A DNA stretch of 64,000 nucleotides from Aplectana chamaeleonis (taxonomy: Eukaryota; Nematoda; Chromadorea; Rhabditida; Cosmocercidae). The translations under genes and the position numbers were made by a program. Shown here one piece after another: positions 11,836-23,496 of the stretch (its first letter is position 1; each line of letters starts with the position of its first letter). Below the pieces are notes generated by a model, which saw only the letters and a program-made list of their open reading frames with translations, was not told the origin of the DNA and ran no database searches. The DNA lies in NCBI GenBank assembly GCA_029168955.1, contig JAPDOI010001759.1, positions 62,001 through 126,000 on the forward strand, written 5' to 3'.

Positions 11836-12275
11836 TCCTCAAAGTCAGATTTTTATACGGACCGGTTTGCTTGAGCGGAACACCCAAGTTTGGGGTTGTA
11901 TTGGGGTTTGGTGGACCCTTTTGTGCTCGTTTTTGGCCCTTTTTTCAACATTATTTGTTAACTTGATCCCGGACCTTTAGATTTCCTGTGAAAACTCGAA
12001 AACTGATTTCATCTGGACCAGGGTTGAGCAGGCCGTTGCGCCAATTTTTGGAAGAGGTAGGACCCCCACTGTTGACCAATTTTTTGGTAAACTTTGATAC
12101 GTCTTTACGATCCCCTCTTGACACATAGACATCAAATTTTTATTCGGCACAGCGAATAACCCCTGAATAGAAATTTTGACTGAAATCTGATACTTTGCCT
12201 AAACTACCGTATACCCACCGTAACATAGAATTTCATGACGTCTTCTTCTTCTTTGCAGCCACATTAAGGGTTTTG

Positions 12276-12728
12276 TCATAGATTGAGAAATTGGGCGACC
12301 AGTAACGGATTCGTCCATAAGTCCATTACGGTCAGCGTGGTGGGTCTCTCCGGACATTTGAAAAGGTGTACAGTATCATGGCCGAGACAGCTGCAGTCCG
12401 GGCAAACATCTGATTTGCTGCTGTCTATCTTGCTGACGTAAGACATAAGCAAAGTTGAGTGACCACAGCGCAGCGATGCGAGGGTGCAATTGGCCCTTCT
12501 TCCGAGTTGAGCCTCGGATGTGCAAACTCGGGGCGGCACTACTACCAGTATGGGATTAATGGCCGCCTTTTTCCAAATGACATCGTACGAACTGAGTATG
12601 CTCCTCGCGCAATAGCCGGAGTCGTTCTTGCTGTGAGTCGTGCCATCTTTGCAGATTGACTTTGCTGAGCGCATCGGCGAATGGCTTTCTGATGTCTCTC
12701 TCTCTCTCTCTCTGACAGGGTTCAGCAC
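12276..12728 (-). pseudogene. LINE-A C-terminal zinc-knuckle domain (copy A2)
   Basis: 150 codons ending VAQFLNL, with [17 protein letters not shown] and CPDCSCLGHDTVHLFKC (CX2CX8HX3C). Just upstream of the family block NPVRERE the sequence has a TC-repeat expansion at about 12694-12713. Confidence 0.75.
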
Positions 12729-12925
12729 TCTTCAAGAGGGGTGGTTAGGTCGCTTGACAATGTTGATGAAAAATTGTTGCGCCTGGAGCTGGCAGTGCTC
12801 CCTTACTGGTAATAAGCGGGTCTCAGCATGCAAGTGATCGACTGGAGAACTTCTTGCGTATCTGGTGGCGATAAGGACAGCTGCATTCTGTACGCGTTGC
12901 ATCTTGATCCAAGAGGATTTCGAGA

Positions 12926-13792
12926 CTAGATGCTGCCAAACTGTTGGGGCGTATTTAGTGCAGGCTGCAGAATCGCCTTATACGTTGCGATAATGGTTTC
13001 CTTGCTGCTACCCCATGATGTATCGCCCAGGGCTCTGAGCACATTAAGCTTCGCTTTGACGATAGTCTGCTTCTGTTCCGTGTTCTTATGGAACTTGAGC
13101 GAAGGATCGAGCACGAGTCCGAGAAGTTTTGGGAAGCAGGCCGCAGGCAAACGATCCCCATTCCATATGACATACGGATGTGCGCTGTGTTCAGGTGGGT
13201 CCGTTGTGAGTACGGAAACCGATGACTTTGACGCAGAAATCTTCAGCATTTTGCGGTCGAAGAAACCTTTCAGCGTGATCAAGCACTCGTTGATCTTAGT
13301 GGCGGCCACATTTATGTCCCGATCTCGACACAAGACGGTCATGTCATCGGCGTAAGCTACCACCTTGATATCTTGGGGAGGGGCGGGCATATCTTTGAGG
13401 TACAGACTGAAGAGGGCAGGCGACAATACGCCGCCCTGCGGGACACCAGTTGAAATCGGAATGCTGTTTGAGACGTGGTTCTGGAACATCACTTTAGCTC
13501 GTCTTCCCTTAGTGAATGCAGCTATCGAGCGCTTTTGCCATGGCGGGATTGATGACTCCAGTAAGTTGTTTGATAAGATACCAAGATTCACTGTGTCGAA
13601 AGCTTTAGTGAGATCCAAGGCAACTGCTACAGTTCTCTGCGGCTTATAGGCGTTGAAACCATCAATTGCATAGCTGGTAATTTCTAACAAAGCTGTCGTG
13701 GTAGAATGCATTTTTCTGAATCTATGCTGAAACACCTGTCTCTCGTTATGCTCAGCCAGGTCCTTAAAGGCACCGTACACGATAGAAACCAT
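12926..13792 (-). pseudogene. LINE-A reverse transcriptase palm/thumb (copy A2)
   Basis: 288 codons are open. RT motifs in order are [51 protein letters not shown] (the catalytic YADD) and [18 protein letters not shown]. The RT fingers are separated from it by the 13.8-14.3 kb insertion, so the domain cannot be made as one piece. Confidence 0.82.
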
Positions 13793-13799
13793 ATTTCGT

Positions 13800-14290
13800 A
13801 ATTTGGCGTTTACGTGTTATATCCCTATAGTGACTGAAGGTTGCAAAAGGCTCTCTCAAAAACGTCAACTTTCTAAGAAAAAACCAGTTTATAAAACTTA
13901 CAAATATCATTTGAACTTCGCGCCGACATCGACTCGGGATAGTTGCGCGGAGAACGCAAGGAACAGTTCTACGCTTCGTTCTTGGCGCAGCGTTGGAAGC
14001 AATTCACCGAGGACGCCTAGAAAAGGAACGACTCGAACGAAATCAAAAAGGGTTGCCAACCTGTTGCGTCCATTGATATGAGCTGCTTCCGATCGATGCC
14101 GTATGGGAAATCGGCTGTTGTGCTTTGCGCCCCACGGCGCGTCAACGCACGCCCGCCGGCAGCGACAGCCGAGTTTTGTTCCTTGTAACACCGGATCGAC
14201 CCCAAGGCCGGCCCCCCAAACCCAGCAAGCCGTTTTTAGGTAAGAAAATCTTCATTCTGAGATGATTTTGAAACTCCAAACTTTCTGAGT
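13800..14290. other. Unrelated sequence interrupting the LINE-A copy A2 RT
   Basis: Upstream LINE-A sequence ends near 14298 (LIVKGIVHDENR) and downstream RT restarts near 13790. The block between has GC-rich words (GCGTCAACGCACGC) and a minus-strand ORF that I do not recognise. I saw no clear terminal repeats, so it may be an old insertion or a rearrangement. Confidence 0.5.
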
Positions 14291-14297
14291 GACCTTG

Positions 14298-14941
14298 TCA
14301 TGACCCACTAGTCCAACTGTACGCAAAAACTGTAATTCGGTTTTCATCGTGTACGATGCCTTTAACGATCAGCTTTACAGCTACTTTAGCAAAAGAGGAC
14401 AGCAAACTAATGGGACGACACCCCTTGACTGAAGCTTGGGGTTTGCCAGGCTTGGGTAGCGGCACGACGTTCTGCGGGATTGTACACGACCTGAACGAGC
14501 TGTTTATCACATCAGTGAGAAGCGGTGGAAGGTCAGTCGGTATCCTCTTCAAGACAGCAGGACATATCCCATCAGGGCCAACAGCTCTAGAGTTCCGCAT
14601 TTCCTTTATAATCTTCTCAACTTGCGTCGTAGTAAACGCTTCGGCCGTGCTCATAAGCGTGAGGCACCACAGCTCTCTTATAGTCACTCTATTCTGCGGC
14701 CCTCGTTTAGCACTGGTGATACAAAAACTTGTCCCGAGCGCATAAGCGGCTTCCTTTCCTGATTTGAATACGCCGTTGTCGAATTTGATTGTGGAGACGG
14801 TGGCGGGTGAGCTCTTACTCGAAAGCTTCCGTAAGACCTTCCAAGTGGCTGGACTGTTCGTCTTAAAATCCAGCTGCCCAGTGAACTTTTCCCACTCTTC
14901 TTTCTTGTGTCTGTCCAGATCCTTTCTGATCTCATTGTCAA
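14298..14941 (-). pseudogene. LINE-A linker and RT N-terminus (copy A2)
   Basis: Two overlapping minus-strand frames (14684-14941 and 14298-14687) give the linker and then the RT start: MRNSRAVGPDGICPAVLKR, VVPLPKPGKPQAS and CRPISLLSSFAKV. The frame changes near 14684. Confidence 0.7.
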
Positions 14942-15369
14942 GCTCAGGTACTACTGGGTTCAGATGATCTACCGCTCTCCTCGCATCTCTCGTTCTGATT
15001 TTGTCGAGGATTTATCTGGCTGCATTAGGATAAAATGTCTTGACACGACCGATAGGAATAGCCGCATTCATGGCCTTGCGGACTGCGTCAGATAAATGGC
15101 ACTCTTTCTGGTGCACGCTTCCATTCCAGGGGTAATCTGCCGACAGGCGAAGCGCCACTTAACCGAACAGGCTCCAGTCTGCTCGACCTAAATTAAGATA
15201 AGAACTTTGGCGAACACCCGAATAGGGAGCGAGAGAATTGGATAGATCGATGTGGACAAAGACAGGAACATGGTTACTTTCAAAGTAGTTGAGGTAGATC
15301 ATGAGCAGCAGTTAGAAAGGTTGGACGAGACAAAAGATATGTCTGGGCTAGAAGATCGGCTGTTGGCAG

Positions 15370-16014
15370 GGAGACGAGTGATCATCGTTTAAGATGATCA
15401 GATCGCACTCATCTGCCCATTCTTCGACGTCATTTCCTCTCGCATCAGGACCGAGAGACGAGCAAAAGGTGTTAGCGTTGAAATCACCCGCGAAAACGAC
15501 CGAGTATGAGAGGGAGCAGTCGCTCAGCTGCTTGAGAAGTGGGATAGGACTGTAAGATGAAGGGCATGAAGTTGTAGGTGGAATGTATATGTTGAAAAGA
15601 GAAAGGGGAGTTTCAGGGGGAGATGGACCGGAAGGTACTCGAGAGTACCGTGCGTGGGAGTGTTAGATATGAGGTGTGAGGGAAGAAAAGATAATATGAA
15701 AGTGGAAACTCCTCCGCCAAGAGTTGGCCTTGGAGCATGGTAAGAAGTATAGCCTGGGATATTAGGATGAGGATAGGTAGGGGATGGAGAGAGAGCTTGG
15801 TTTCTTGAACCATGACGACGACTGGATGGTAAGTACTTGCGAAGAGAGAAAGTTCAGAAAGCTTGGCACGAAGACCATTCAAATTTATATGTACAATGGA
15901 AAGGGGGCGACTGCAGTTTGAGGAATCAGAGGTGGTAGGTGAGGAGCACAGAACACATCGAAAAGAAGAGTTATGATGCCTCACAGAGCTGAGACCCGAA
16001 CAAAAGAGATGCAT
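15370..16014 (-). pseudogene. LINE-A endonuclease (copy A2)
   Basis: The N-terminal part (15613-16014) reads VHINLNGLRAKLSEL and VVMVQETKLS (catalytic Glu in QETK). Another frame at about 15370-15530 reads VVFAGDFNANTF, with the catalytic GDFN. Frameshifts lie between the two parts. Confidence 0.7.
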
Positions 16015-16200
16015 TCACCTTTGGCATCCGAAGCACTGGACGCTGGTCTCCAGTTAACATCATTGCCACACGTGGCGCATAGATACTTCTGAGCGGGTCC
16101 AGGATTCCTCTCCACGCCGGCCCTTAGCAGGAGAATCCGAAGGAGAGAATCCATTGCATGCTGCCGCTCCTTTCAGTGGCGGGACTCTATTCGGCCCCTA

Positions 16201-18300
16201 ACTAGGCAAATAAAAAAGCTGTCAGTGACGCTACGTGAGAACGTTTGTTACCCTGAATTTTTTGTTTAGAGAACGGGATCGCCAGCAGTGGTTTCTCGCG
16301 TACTCCTTCTTGTGTTCGATGGCTGGAGCGTCAGCGTTCGAGGTATGTTTGATTAATTTGCTTCACTAACAATGGAAACCATTTAAGCCTAATTCGGAAA
16401 GAGCAAAATAGAGTGTCTAGCGAGGATGCCGTGCTACTAGTAGTGAAACTGTGAATTAATTGATCTTGAACCTATATCCTGTGGGCCGCATTCATCATTG
16501 CGTTTTGCTGCCGGTAGGCTGCGTATCGGTATCTTTTTAGTCTGCTTTCTCATTGCAAATAGGCTTGTACGGGTTACACAGGTGCTTACCCTTAACCAGC
16601 ATGCTAGGGATAAAATTCAATGAAGATTTCGGCCCCAGAAAGTAAAAAAACCGTAGGTTGACTCCGAAAATTAAATTTTCTTCTTTAACCAACTTTTGTC
16701 CTGCCCCCATAATCATGAACGATTCACTTGCGAGGTAAGAGTAATTGTTACTCAAAATCATTGCGACTCCTTTGCGCTGTGCGTTTGTCTCGCTCCCCCG
16801 CGGAGCAGCGAAACAGACGCATAGAGCACAAGAATCGCAGATTCCGAGTAACATTTACCTTCACCTCGCGGGTAAATCGCTCTCGAATACGGGCTCTGGG
16901 GATTTATTTGGAGTGCCGAACAGTTTTAAGTACAAGTTGCAAGAGCATCCTTGAATTCGATCAAGAAACCGACTTCCAGCACTTCTTGAGTCTTGGGAAG
17001 GAAGAACTGTCCAATTGGTAAAAGGAATATTCCTCAATGTGAGATCCTGTTACTTATAGTCGACCGAAAGCCGGAGTGAGCCATGCTAAGCCAGCCGTAG
17101 CCGGCAGTTTCTGAGCCGACAATGAAATATTCTATATCTCTACGGCGCTATCCGCCCTGTTACCTCGGATTCTTCACTGAGTATCAATGGACAAATGCCA
17201 TACTGTTGGCCTCGTAACCATCGCCATCCTTTCTGGCGAGCTCAAGCCGGCCAAGCCGGGTGGACTTTCCGATCTCAGTGAGCAATGTATTACATAGGGA
17301 TCGAACAGGACGACCACAAACGGCACTGGCGTGGTCAGACACAACGGGTGGAGTTTTACACCTGATTTGTATGATGTAGATGCTTATCGACAGGGCTGGC
17401 TACAGCCGACCGGCCCACAATGACGAGTGTCAAATTACACCACATATTGGGTTGGGGGTGAAATGCCGCGTTTTTTGAATTATCTTACCGTAGGTTCGGT
17501 CTTGTTTGGCAAAATGAAATATAAAATCCGGAACACGCTATGTAGTTTCTCAATGAATCCTCTTTTGATTCAGTTCTCTATTGTCTTCCTCTATGTATTT
17601 TTTCATTCACGCTACGCTAAAAACTCCATCGTGTTCGAGTCCCGCATTTAAATCTGGTGTGTGCTCCAGGTATGCAGTGAATATTTAGTAACAATGTTTA
17701 TAATGCCTTCAATCGAAGCACCAAATCTGTCATAGTTGATTGAAAATTTGGTCCCTCTAAGGACTTACGATAGCAAAAGAACAAGTTTGCGAAAACACTT
17801 TAAGTAACTGAACTTCGTAATTTTTTAGAATTTTTAGTATGTGATTTTCGTTTATACGAAGAAATCGATGCACCAAATTCCATAGGTAAGTACTGCAAGG
17901 CACCGCTTAATCAACCGTAGTTATTTTGCGACTGAACGAATTCTTTTCCAGTAATCGGATGAAAAAATAAAAATCGATTTTGAAAAAAGGCCGGTAATTT
18001 GCAAAATAATTATTGTTGAGTTAAGAATACCTCCTAATACTTAACAGTGAATATCGATGCCTGAAAGTCGTTGCCTAAATAAGTAAAAGCGAAAATCGCA
18101 TTTCTTTGAAGGGATGCTTATTGTATTCAGTGAAGGATTTCCGCAAAACTGTTTTGATCGTCTAGTCCTTGCAAGGACCAAGTGTTCAATTGATGTTGGC
18201 TGATTTGGTGGTCTTATTGGAGCGGATATAAATATTAGTAGGTATGCAGTACCTGGACCGCACACAGAGATTGTGAAACGCGCAAGCGATCGAGTTTTAC
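16201..18300. other. Anonymous sequence
   Basis: No recognisable coding domain, TIR pair or tandem array. 17080-17290 contains GGCCAAGCCGG-type GC-rich words of the dispersed-repeat kind. Confidence 0.35.
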
Positions 18301-18313
18301 GGTAAGCGACAAT

Positions 18314-18356
18314 GAACATTGGAAAGAGAAAGAGCAAGTTTCTCTTTCCAATGTTC
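18314..18356. repeat. Perfect 18-bp hairpin with 7-nt loop
   Basis: 18314-18331 pairs perfectly with 18339-18356 (arm GAACATTGGAAAGAGAAA). It could be a DNA palindrome, a MITE relic or a small RNA hairpin. The sequence cannot decide. Confidence 0.7.
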
Positions 18357-18546
18357 CCTAATGCCATATTGCACTGAGCCAAACAAAATAGAAAGAGTAA
18401 AAGATTAAGTAATGAATAAAGTTCTCGGCGACTATCAATCTGGTGATGTGCCACACATTCGACTTCCATTCGGAATCGTAGAGACTTCGAATGTGTATTG
18501 AGCCTATACAACGACTTGCGGGGGGCCAAGCGATGTACAAGTTAGT

Positions 18547-18675
18547 GTACTTCTCCCAGATAAGTCTGATCCCAATTTACCAACCCCGGAGGGATAGTAG
18601 GCTTAGTTGGAGTTGGGCGAGGATCGATCACTCGACCGTGTGTGTGACAGTGGCGCTTCTTGCCTCTGCCCTACA
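18547..18675 (+). repeat. Dispersed repeat R2 (inverted copy at about 58665-58775)
   Basis: Reverse complement of part of 58.66-58.78 kb. Shared landmarks are CCCAGAT, TTTACCAACCCC/TTTGCCAACCCC and GGCGAGGATCGA/GGACGAGGATCGA. The function is unknown. Confidence 0.6.
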
Positions 18676-18827
18676 CGCGCTCACAAAAAATTGATAGTAA
18701 CGAGAAAAAGTACAAAACAAACAACGGGAGGAATCTGTTGCTCAACTCAATTTGCTGCTTTTTGTTTGAGCAGTATGAATTAATTTCGATAATGATCTTT
18801 ATGCTTTATGCGGTTTTTAGAGATGTC

Positions 18828-19495
18828 ATTATGGGGTATCGCAATCCTTGCTTTACGTATACACAAAACTGGTTTTTGAGCGTGCAGTTTTCGAATATGA
18901 AATGTAATTATGATTTTGTGGTATTATTTCAAATAAGGACTATTCCCTCGAAACGTGGCTATCACAATTCCAAACCCGTAGCAGTTACCCGCCAATCGAA
19001 GGTATTCTGAATCGTTGTATAACTTTGTGAGAAAATGGTCTCTATCGAAATTTTATTCAGAAGTGAATTCAAAACAAAATTATGCGATATTGCTTCTTTT
19101 AGGTATCTCTTTGACGTCATCGGCAGAAAGCGAAATTCATGTTTCAATTGTACTTTGTCAAAGCACAACTAACACATATTTCGGAATGGTCCTGGAGTGA
19201 ATAATTTCATAGGGGTGAATTTCCGAAAATTAACTCAAACGTTTTCCATTTTCGGTCGTCAGAAAAATTCTGATAGAGACTATTTTCTCACAAGTTATAC
19301 AACGGTTTCGAAGACCTTCGAATGGCGAATAACTGCTGCGGAATTGGAATTGTGAGAGCCATGTCTTGAGGAAATAGTCCTTATTTGAAAAAATACCACA
19401 AAGAGATAAATCTATTCCATATTCAAAAAACAGCGCGATCAAAAACCATTTTTGCGTATGTGTAAAGCAAGGGTTATGATGCCCCATAACATACT
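18828..19495. repeat. Foldback element with arms of about 230 bp
   Basis: 18828-19060 is approximately the reverse complement of 19265-19495. Landmarks are AATCCTTGCTTTACGTATAC versus GTATGTGTAAAGCAAGGGTT, and CGTTGTATAACTTTGTGAG versus CTCACAAGTTATACAACGG. The spacer is about 200 bp and has no transposase, so it is a MITE or foldback of unknown superfamily. Confidence 0.75.
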
Positions 19496-21340
19496 AAAGT
19501 TTCATTAAGTTTCGCTGAGGGCAAGCCAAGATATGTAAAGAAAACATTATTTGCAGGAAGGCCATGTAAATAGACTTTTTCACGGTACTGTAAGCATTGA
19601 TTACTACATCCAGTTCTCAGACCACATCGTAAATTGAAATATGAAATTCGAAAAGGATCGAGTGTTGCAGCAGGCGACAGAAAACGTTAGATAGAAGATG
19701 AGATGCGCTTCAAATGCTTTCTCAGACAAAAAGCCGCTCAACGCCTAGTTAGAATACCGGCGTCGTTAGTGGGAGAGTGGCCGTGGAGCCCGAAATCCAA
19801 AGTTTTGACGCCCGCTGTAATGGCTATCGCAGGCGCAGTAGTGACTATTGATAGCAGCTGCCTAATATGCGGGCGACATGATAAGCAGCTGAATCTGAAG
19901 GGCCCGGGCGACGAGCCCCTTTGAAAATTTATGGGCCCAAGAACCGGCACGTGACGCGGTCGGGAAACGGGCACGCGATGCTGCCTCTGCGCCGAGCTTC
20001 AACTGGGACCGCCAGCGGTTGAACGGGGCCTCCAGCGTGTGCGAGGCGCAGGTACCCCAAACCTTGGTAAGCGAACCGACGATATTGTCGACAGCTTAGT
20101 GATGGCACAAGTGTGCGTCGTTTGCTTCCCTTGAATACGGCCGTCGTGGGCGTCGAGCTTCTTTTTGATGTGCACGCTTCGTCCGCGATGAACACAATTC
20201 GGCTCTTCTCCCGCGATACGTACATCGTTTCTCTGGGAAAACGGATGAATCAGCGTGGGCTTCGAGCTCCTTTTTGTCTGAGTTATTACACTTTGGCATA
20301 AATGCTTAGCCGACTGAGGGGATGCTTTTTCTTAAAAAAATAGCCATTCATTATCCGATAGCCTGGTACCTCAATTTCAAAGCGTCGCCGAACTTCTAGC
20401 AATATTAAAGTTTCGAAAAATCAGATTTCGATGTTCCGTAAATGTTAAGATGAGCCTTTCCGACATTTTGAATACGACCCAATTTGTTTTTGGTTTTCCA
20501 GGGATGGATTTTCAAAGTCGCGAACAGCTGCATTGTCGTAATGGATGGCCTTCAAGAAATGCAATCGACAATTTATATTACTCATTTTCACTGCTATTAT
20601 GTTTGGATAAATGATTCGAGATGTGCGAAACGTCTGCGGTTCCTGACAAAGGGACCCCCCTGAAATTTTAGTTTCACCGACATGAGCTGCAGACGCAATA
20701 CGCATTTACGTTAATATTATTGTCACGTACAGCCAAGCGTGTAACTTCAATCCCATACCCCAAGGATGTGTTGAATGTTCCTCGCACAAAAGTTTTGAAA
20801 CGTGCCATGGCAGAGAAGGCGAACAGTGGCGATTGTTCCGTATGCGCCAATCTTGATTTGTGCTGCTACCAACCTTCTTTTCGTCAATTGAAGCGCAGAC
20901 CAAGACAAAGGCCCTAGATATTCATTGGCCACCGTTCGCCTCCGGCAGGTTTGCCGTTGGTCAATTACGGAATTTAATTTAATGCAGGCGTCCAGAAAAA
21001 AAAAACAGCGGCAGTGAAACGCCTAGGTATAACTATGCCCAAAAAGATTCTCAGCAAGGGGTTTATAGATGAAAGTTGAGTGTACATGAAGGGTGCATTT
21101 TATTTAGGTAGTCTAGCGCGATACTGCAAGTACAGCTTTGAGGTAGAGGTTAGTGGGTCATGTACACGGAAATAATGAGTTGGCCCGTCTCTTGCTGTTC
21201 GAAGCACAGCTGATCACTAAACAGCCAAAAACTGGATTACACTTCCGGTCTAGTATATGTAACCTCCACCTAGTGTGACTCGAAATTCCATAAACCACAG
21301 CACATTTCAATGCGCAGCGCTGTATTTTCTGCTAGGTCCT
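19496..21340. other. Anonymous sequence
   Basis: 19920-20300 is GC-rich with overlapping ORFs on both strands that resemble no family I know. 20700-20917 has a 65-codon plus-strand ORF without recognisable motifs. I see no gene. Confidence 0.35.
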
Positions 21341-23085
21341 CCAGGCCAGTGTTGGAGCATCTCATTAATCGAGTGTACAAAAAGGTGAAAGCGAAAGCTT
21401 TAGCAGCGTCTGAGGAAGAAGTTGCGTCGGCAGCTTCAAAGTGACCACGAACGAGAGTGGACGTGTAGAGCTAAGGGGTTCGAGAAGGCTTGGGAGGAGA
21501 AGAATCCAAGGAAAGCCTACACGTTGCTGCGACAGTATAGCGGGAAGAGGAAAAGAGATGTTCTCCTGTCTTGAACACTACCAATGGAGTTACAGTTGGT
21601 CATGCGACGCTGCCAATATAGAAGGATTACTTCAGTTCACTACTGAATCGTCAAGCGCCGTCAGTACCTGAGCTCCCGCATGTTCAGAGAGCACATTACG
21701 ATGTCAGTGAGGAACCGCCGACTGAGTCTGAAGTTTTGGATTGTGTCCGGAAAATGAAGAATAGAAAGGCAGGTGGAGATGACAACATCACTGCTGAAAC
21801 GCTGAAAGCTCTTCCTCCGTCTGGGATTCGTGAAATGACCAGCACCATCCGTGCCATATGGATGAGCGAAAGGATACCCGATTCGTGGAGACATGCGATC
21901 ATCGTACCTCTTCACAACAAGCTATCTGTCACGGATCCTGAGAACTAGAGAGGAATCTCTCTACTTCGTGTCATGTATAAGGTTTTAGAACGTATCATTC
22001 TCGAGCGACTTATCAAACATCGTGAAGGAACGACCAGAGATGAGCAAGCCGGTTTTCGACCTGGAAGATCGACCATCGACCAAGTGTTCGTCGTGAGAGG
22101 AGTAATTGAATCGTGGCAGCGGTATTCGAAGCCATTACAGCTTGCTTTTTTGGACTTTGAAGCCGCGTTCGACTCTCCTCATCGTGATCGGTTGCTCAAT
22201 GCTCTGCGAGCAGATGGAGTCCCGGAAAAGTATGTCCGGGTAATCGAGGACATGAACAAAGGAACAACAGCAGCAGTTCGTACACCTGTCGGATTTACGT
22301 CAGCTTTCGAGGTGAAAACAGGAGTAAGGCAAGGAGCCGTTGCAGGACCTTTTCTTTTCAACTTCGCCGTTGATGACATCATGCGTAGAGTTGCAGAACA
22401 GTTTCCTGCGGATGTGATCCTAACACCATCAGGACGCTCCCTTTTCGACCTGGAGTACGCCGACGACATTGTGTTATTCGCTGAAAACAACGCAAAACTG
22501 CAAAGGATTGTGAACCTCGTTCGAAGTATGCCGCAGCCTATGGACTTCGTCTTCGTCCCGATAAATGCAAGCAGATGCGGGTCTCTCAGAGGCCTTCAAC
22601 GGGAGTTCGCGTGGATGGACAACGTATCGAACTGGTGGACGATTTCTGTTATTTGGAGGAAATCGACGCAGTACATCAACGCTTGACACGAGGGAGGTAC
22701 CAGTATCTCCTAACGCCATCTCAAGCAGCAATGGAAAGTCGACTTCGACTGCTCGAGCATATACTAAGAAGAACGCCGGATCGTCTCGTACAACACGCTC
22801 TAAGAATGCTTCCAAATCCTGTCTGGAAACGGCCACCTGGGCGTAGGCGAAAGTTCTGGACGGATGTGGTTAAAGAGGATTTAAAGTCACTCGGCACCGA
22901 AAGACAGTTCAGGCGCGATGTTTCGTTTCGCAGGAAATGGAATAGTGACAGCTGGATGGAATGTGTTCAAATTGTGGCTGAAGACCGTGAAAAATGGACA
23001 CGGCTGACTACTAGGACGGCACACCTCGGTGAAGATGCGGAGTGACCGCGTCAGGCGGTAGCCAACCGATTAAGTCAAGTAAGTA
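21340..23085 (+). mobile_element. RTE-type non-LTR retrotransposon, 5'-truncated
   Basis: Linker, reverse transcriptase and the RTE C-terminal domain are present and the endonuclease is missing. The 3' end runs into short AAGTAAGTAC-like repeats near 23075-23090. An internal deletion removes the thumb between the segment reading VDDFCYLEE and the segment reading IDAVHQRLTRG. Confidence 0.82.
21441..23045 (+). pseudogene. Decayed RTE reverse transcriptase
   Basis: RT motifs in order are MKNRKAGGDDNI, RIPDSWRHAIIVPLHNK (a TAG follows at 21946-21948), ISLLRVMYKVLERI, QAGFRPGRSTIDQ, FLDFEAAFDSPHR, GVRQGAVAGPFLFN and EYADDIVLFAE (the catalytic YADD). A frameshift near 22555 moves the reading to the frame ending at 23043. 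That frame holds HILRRTPDRLVQHALR, RKFWTDVVKEDLK and RTAHLGEDAE, the conserved RTE tail. The linker part before 21736 is also frameshifted. Confidence 0.82.
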
Positions 23086-23495
23086 CATAAGTACGGAGCA
23101 TCAGGCATTCTCTTCTAGTTCTGGAGGATGAGAGACTAAAAAATTTGCTTGACAATACGGGCGTTTTACCGGTTAGGATTTTAAAGGCCATGACCGAGTC
23201 AAACTTAGCTCTTCTTCAGAGAAAAGTCAGGAGACCTAGTCAAATTCTTCTGTTATTTACCGATTTAATGGGTACAGTCACACATTACATGAGCTAGAAC
23301 TAGTAGCTGAAACTAGTCAAAATAATTATTTGTAGCAGCTTCGAATCGCTGACCAATACAGAAACGATGGTGAGGGCAAATCTTGTAGTTTTGACGCATT
23401 TTTGCCGAAAATTTGCCGTTTTAAACGTAAATTTCGGCAAACGGCAACGGCAAACCCCAAAAATGGCCGGCAATCGGCAAACGGCAATTGCCGCA
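23086..23495. other. Spacer ending in a TTGCCG-rich stretch
   Basis: 23090-23390 shows nothing. 23400-23490 is dense in GGCAA/TTGCC words on both strands (about ten), a type of short dispersed nematode repeat. It abuts the satellite. Confidence 0.5.
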
Positions 23496-23496
23496 C

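Larger units (their letters stand above)
12241..16200 (-). mobile_element. LINE-A near-full-length copy A2
   Basis: Read on the minus strand, from high to low coordinates, it contains a possible CX2C motif near 16040-16080, an endonuclease, a linker, an RT, the zinc-knuckle domain and the GAA tail (CTTCTTCTTCTTTGCAGCC on the plus strand at 12241). This is the most complete LINE-A in the window and shows the family's domain order. It is interrupted by about 0.5 kb of unrelated sequence in the RT (about 13800-14290) and by several frameshifts and stops. The 5' boundary near 16.2 kb is approximate. Confidence 0.8.

Noticed and set aside
13907..14205. Two overlapping minus-strand ORFs as a gene inside LINE-A copy A2
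   Set aside because: GC-rich repeat-like block; no domain recognised.
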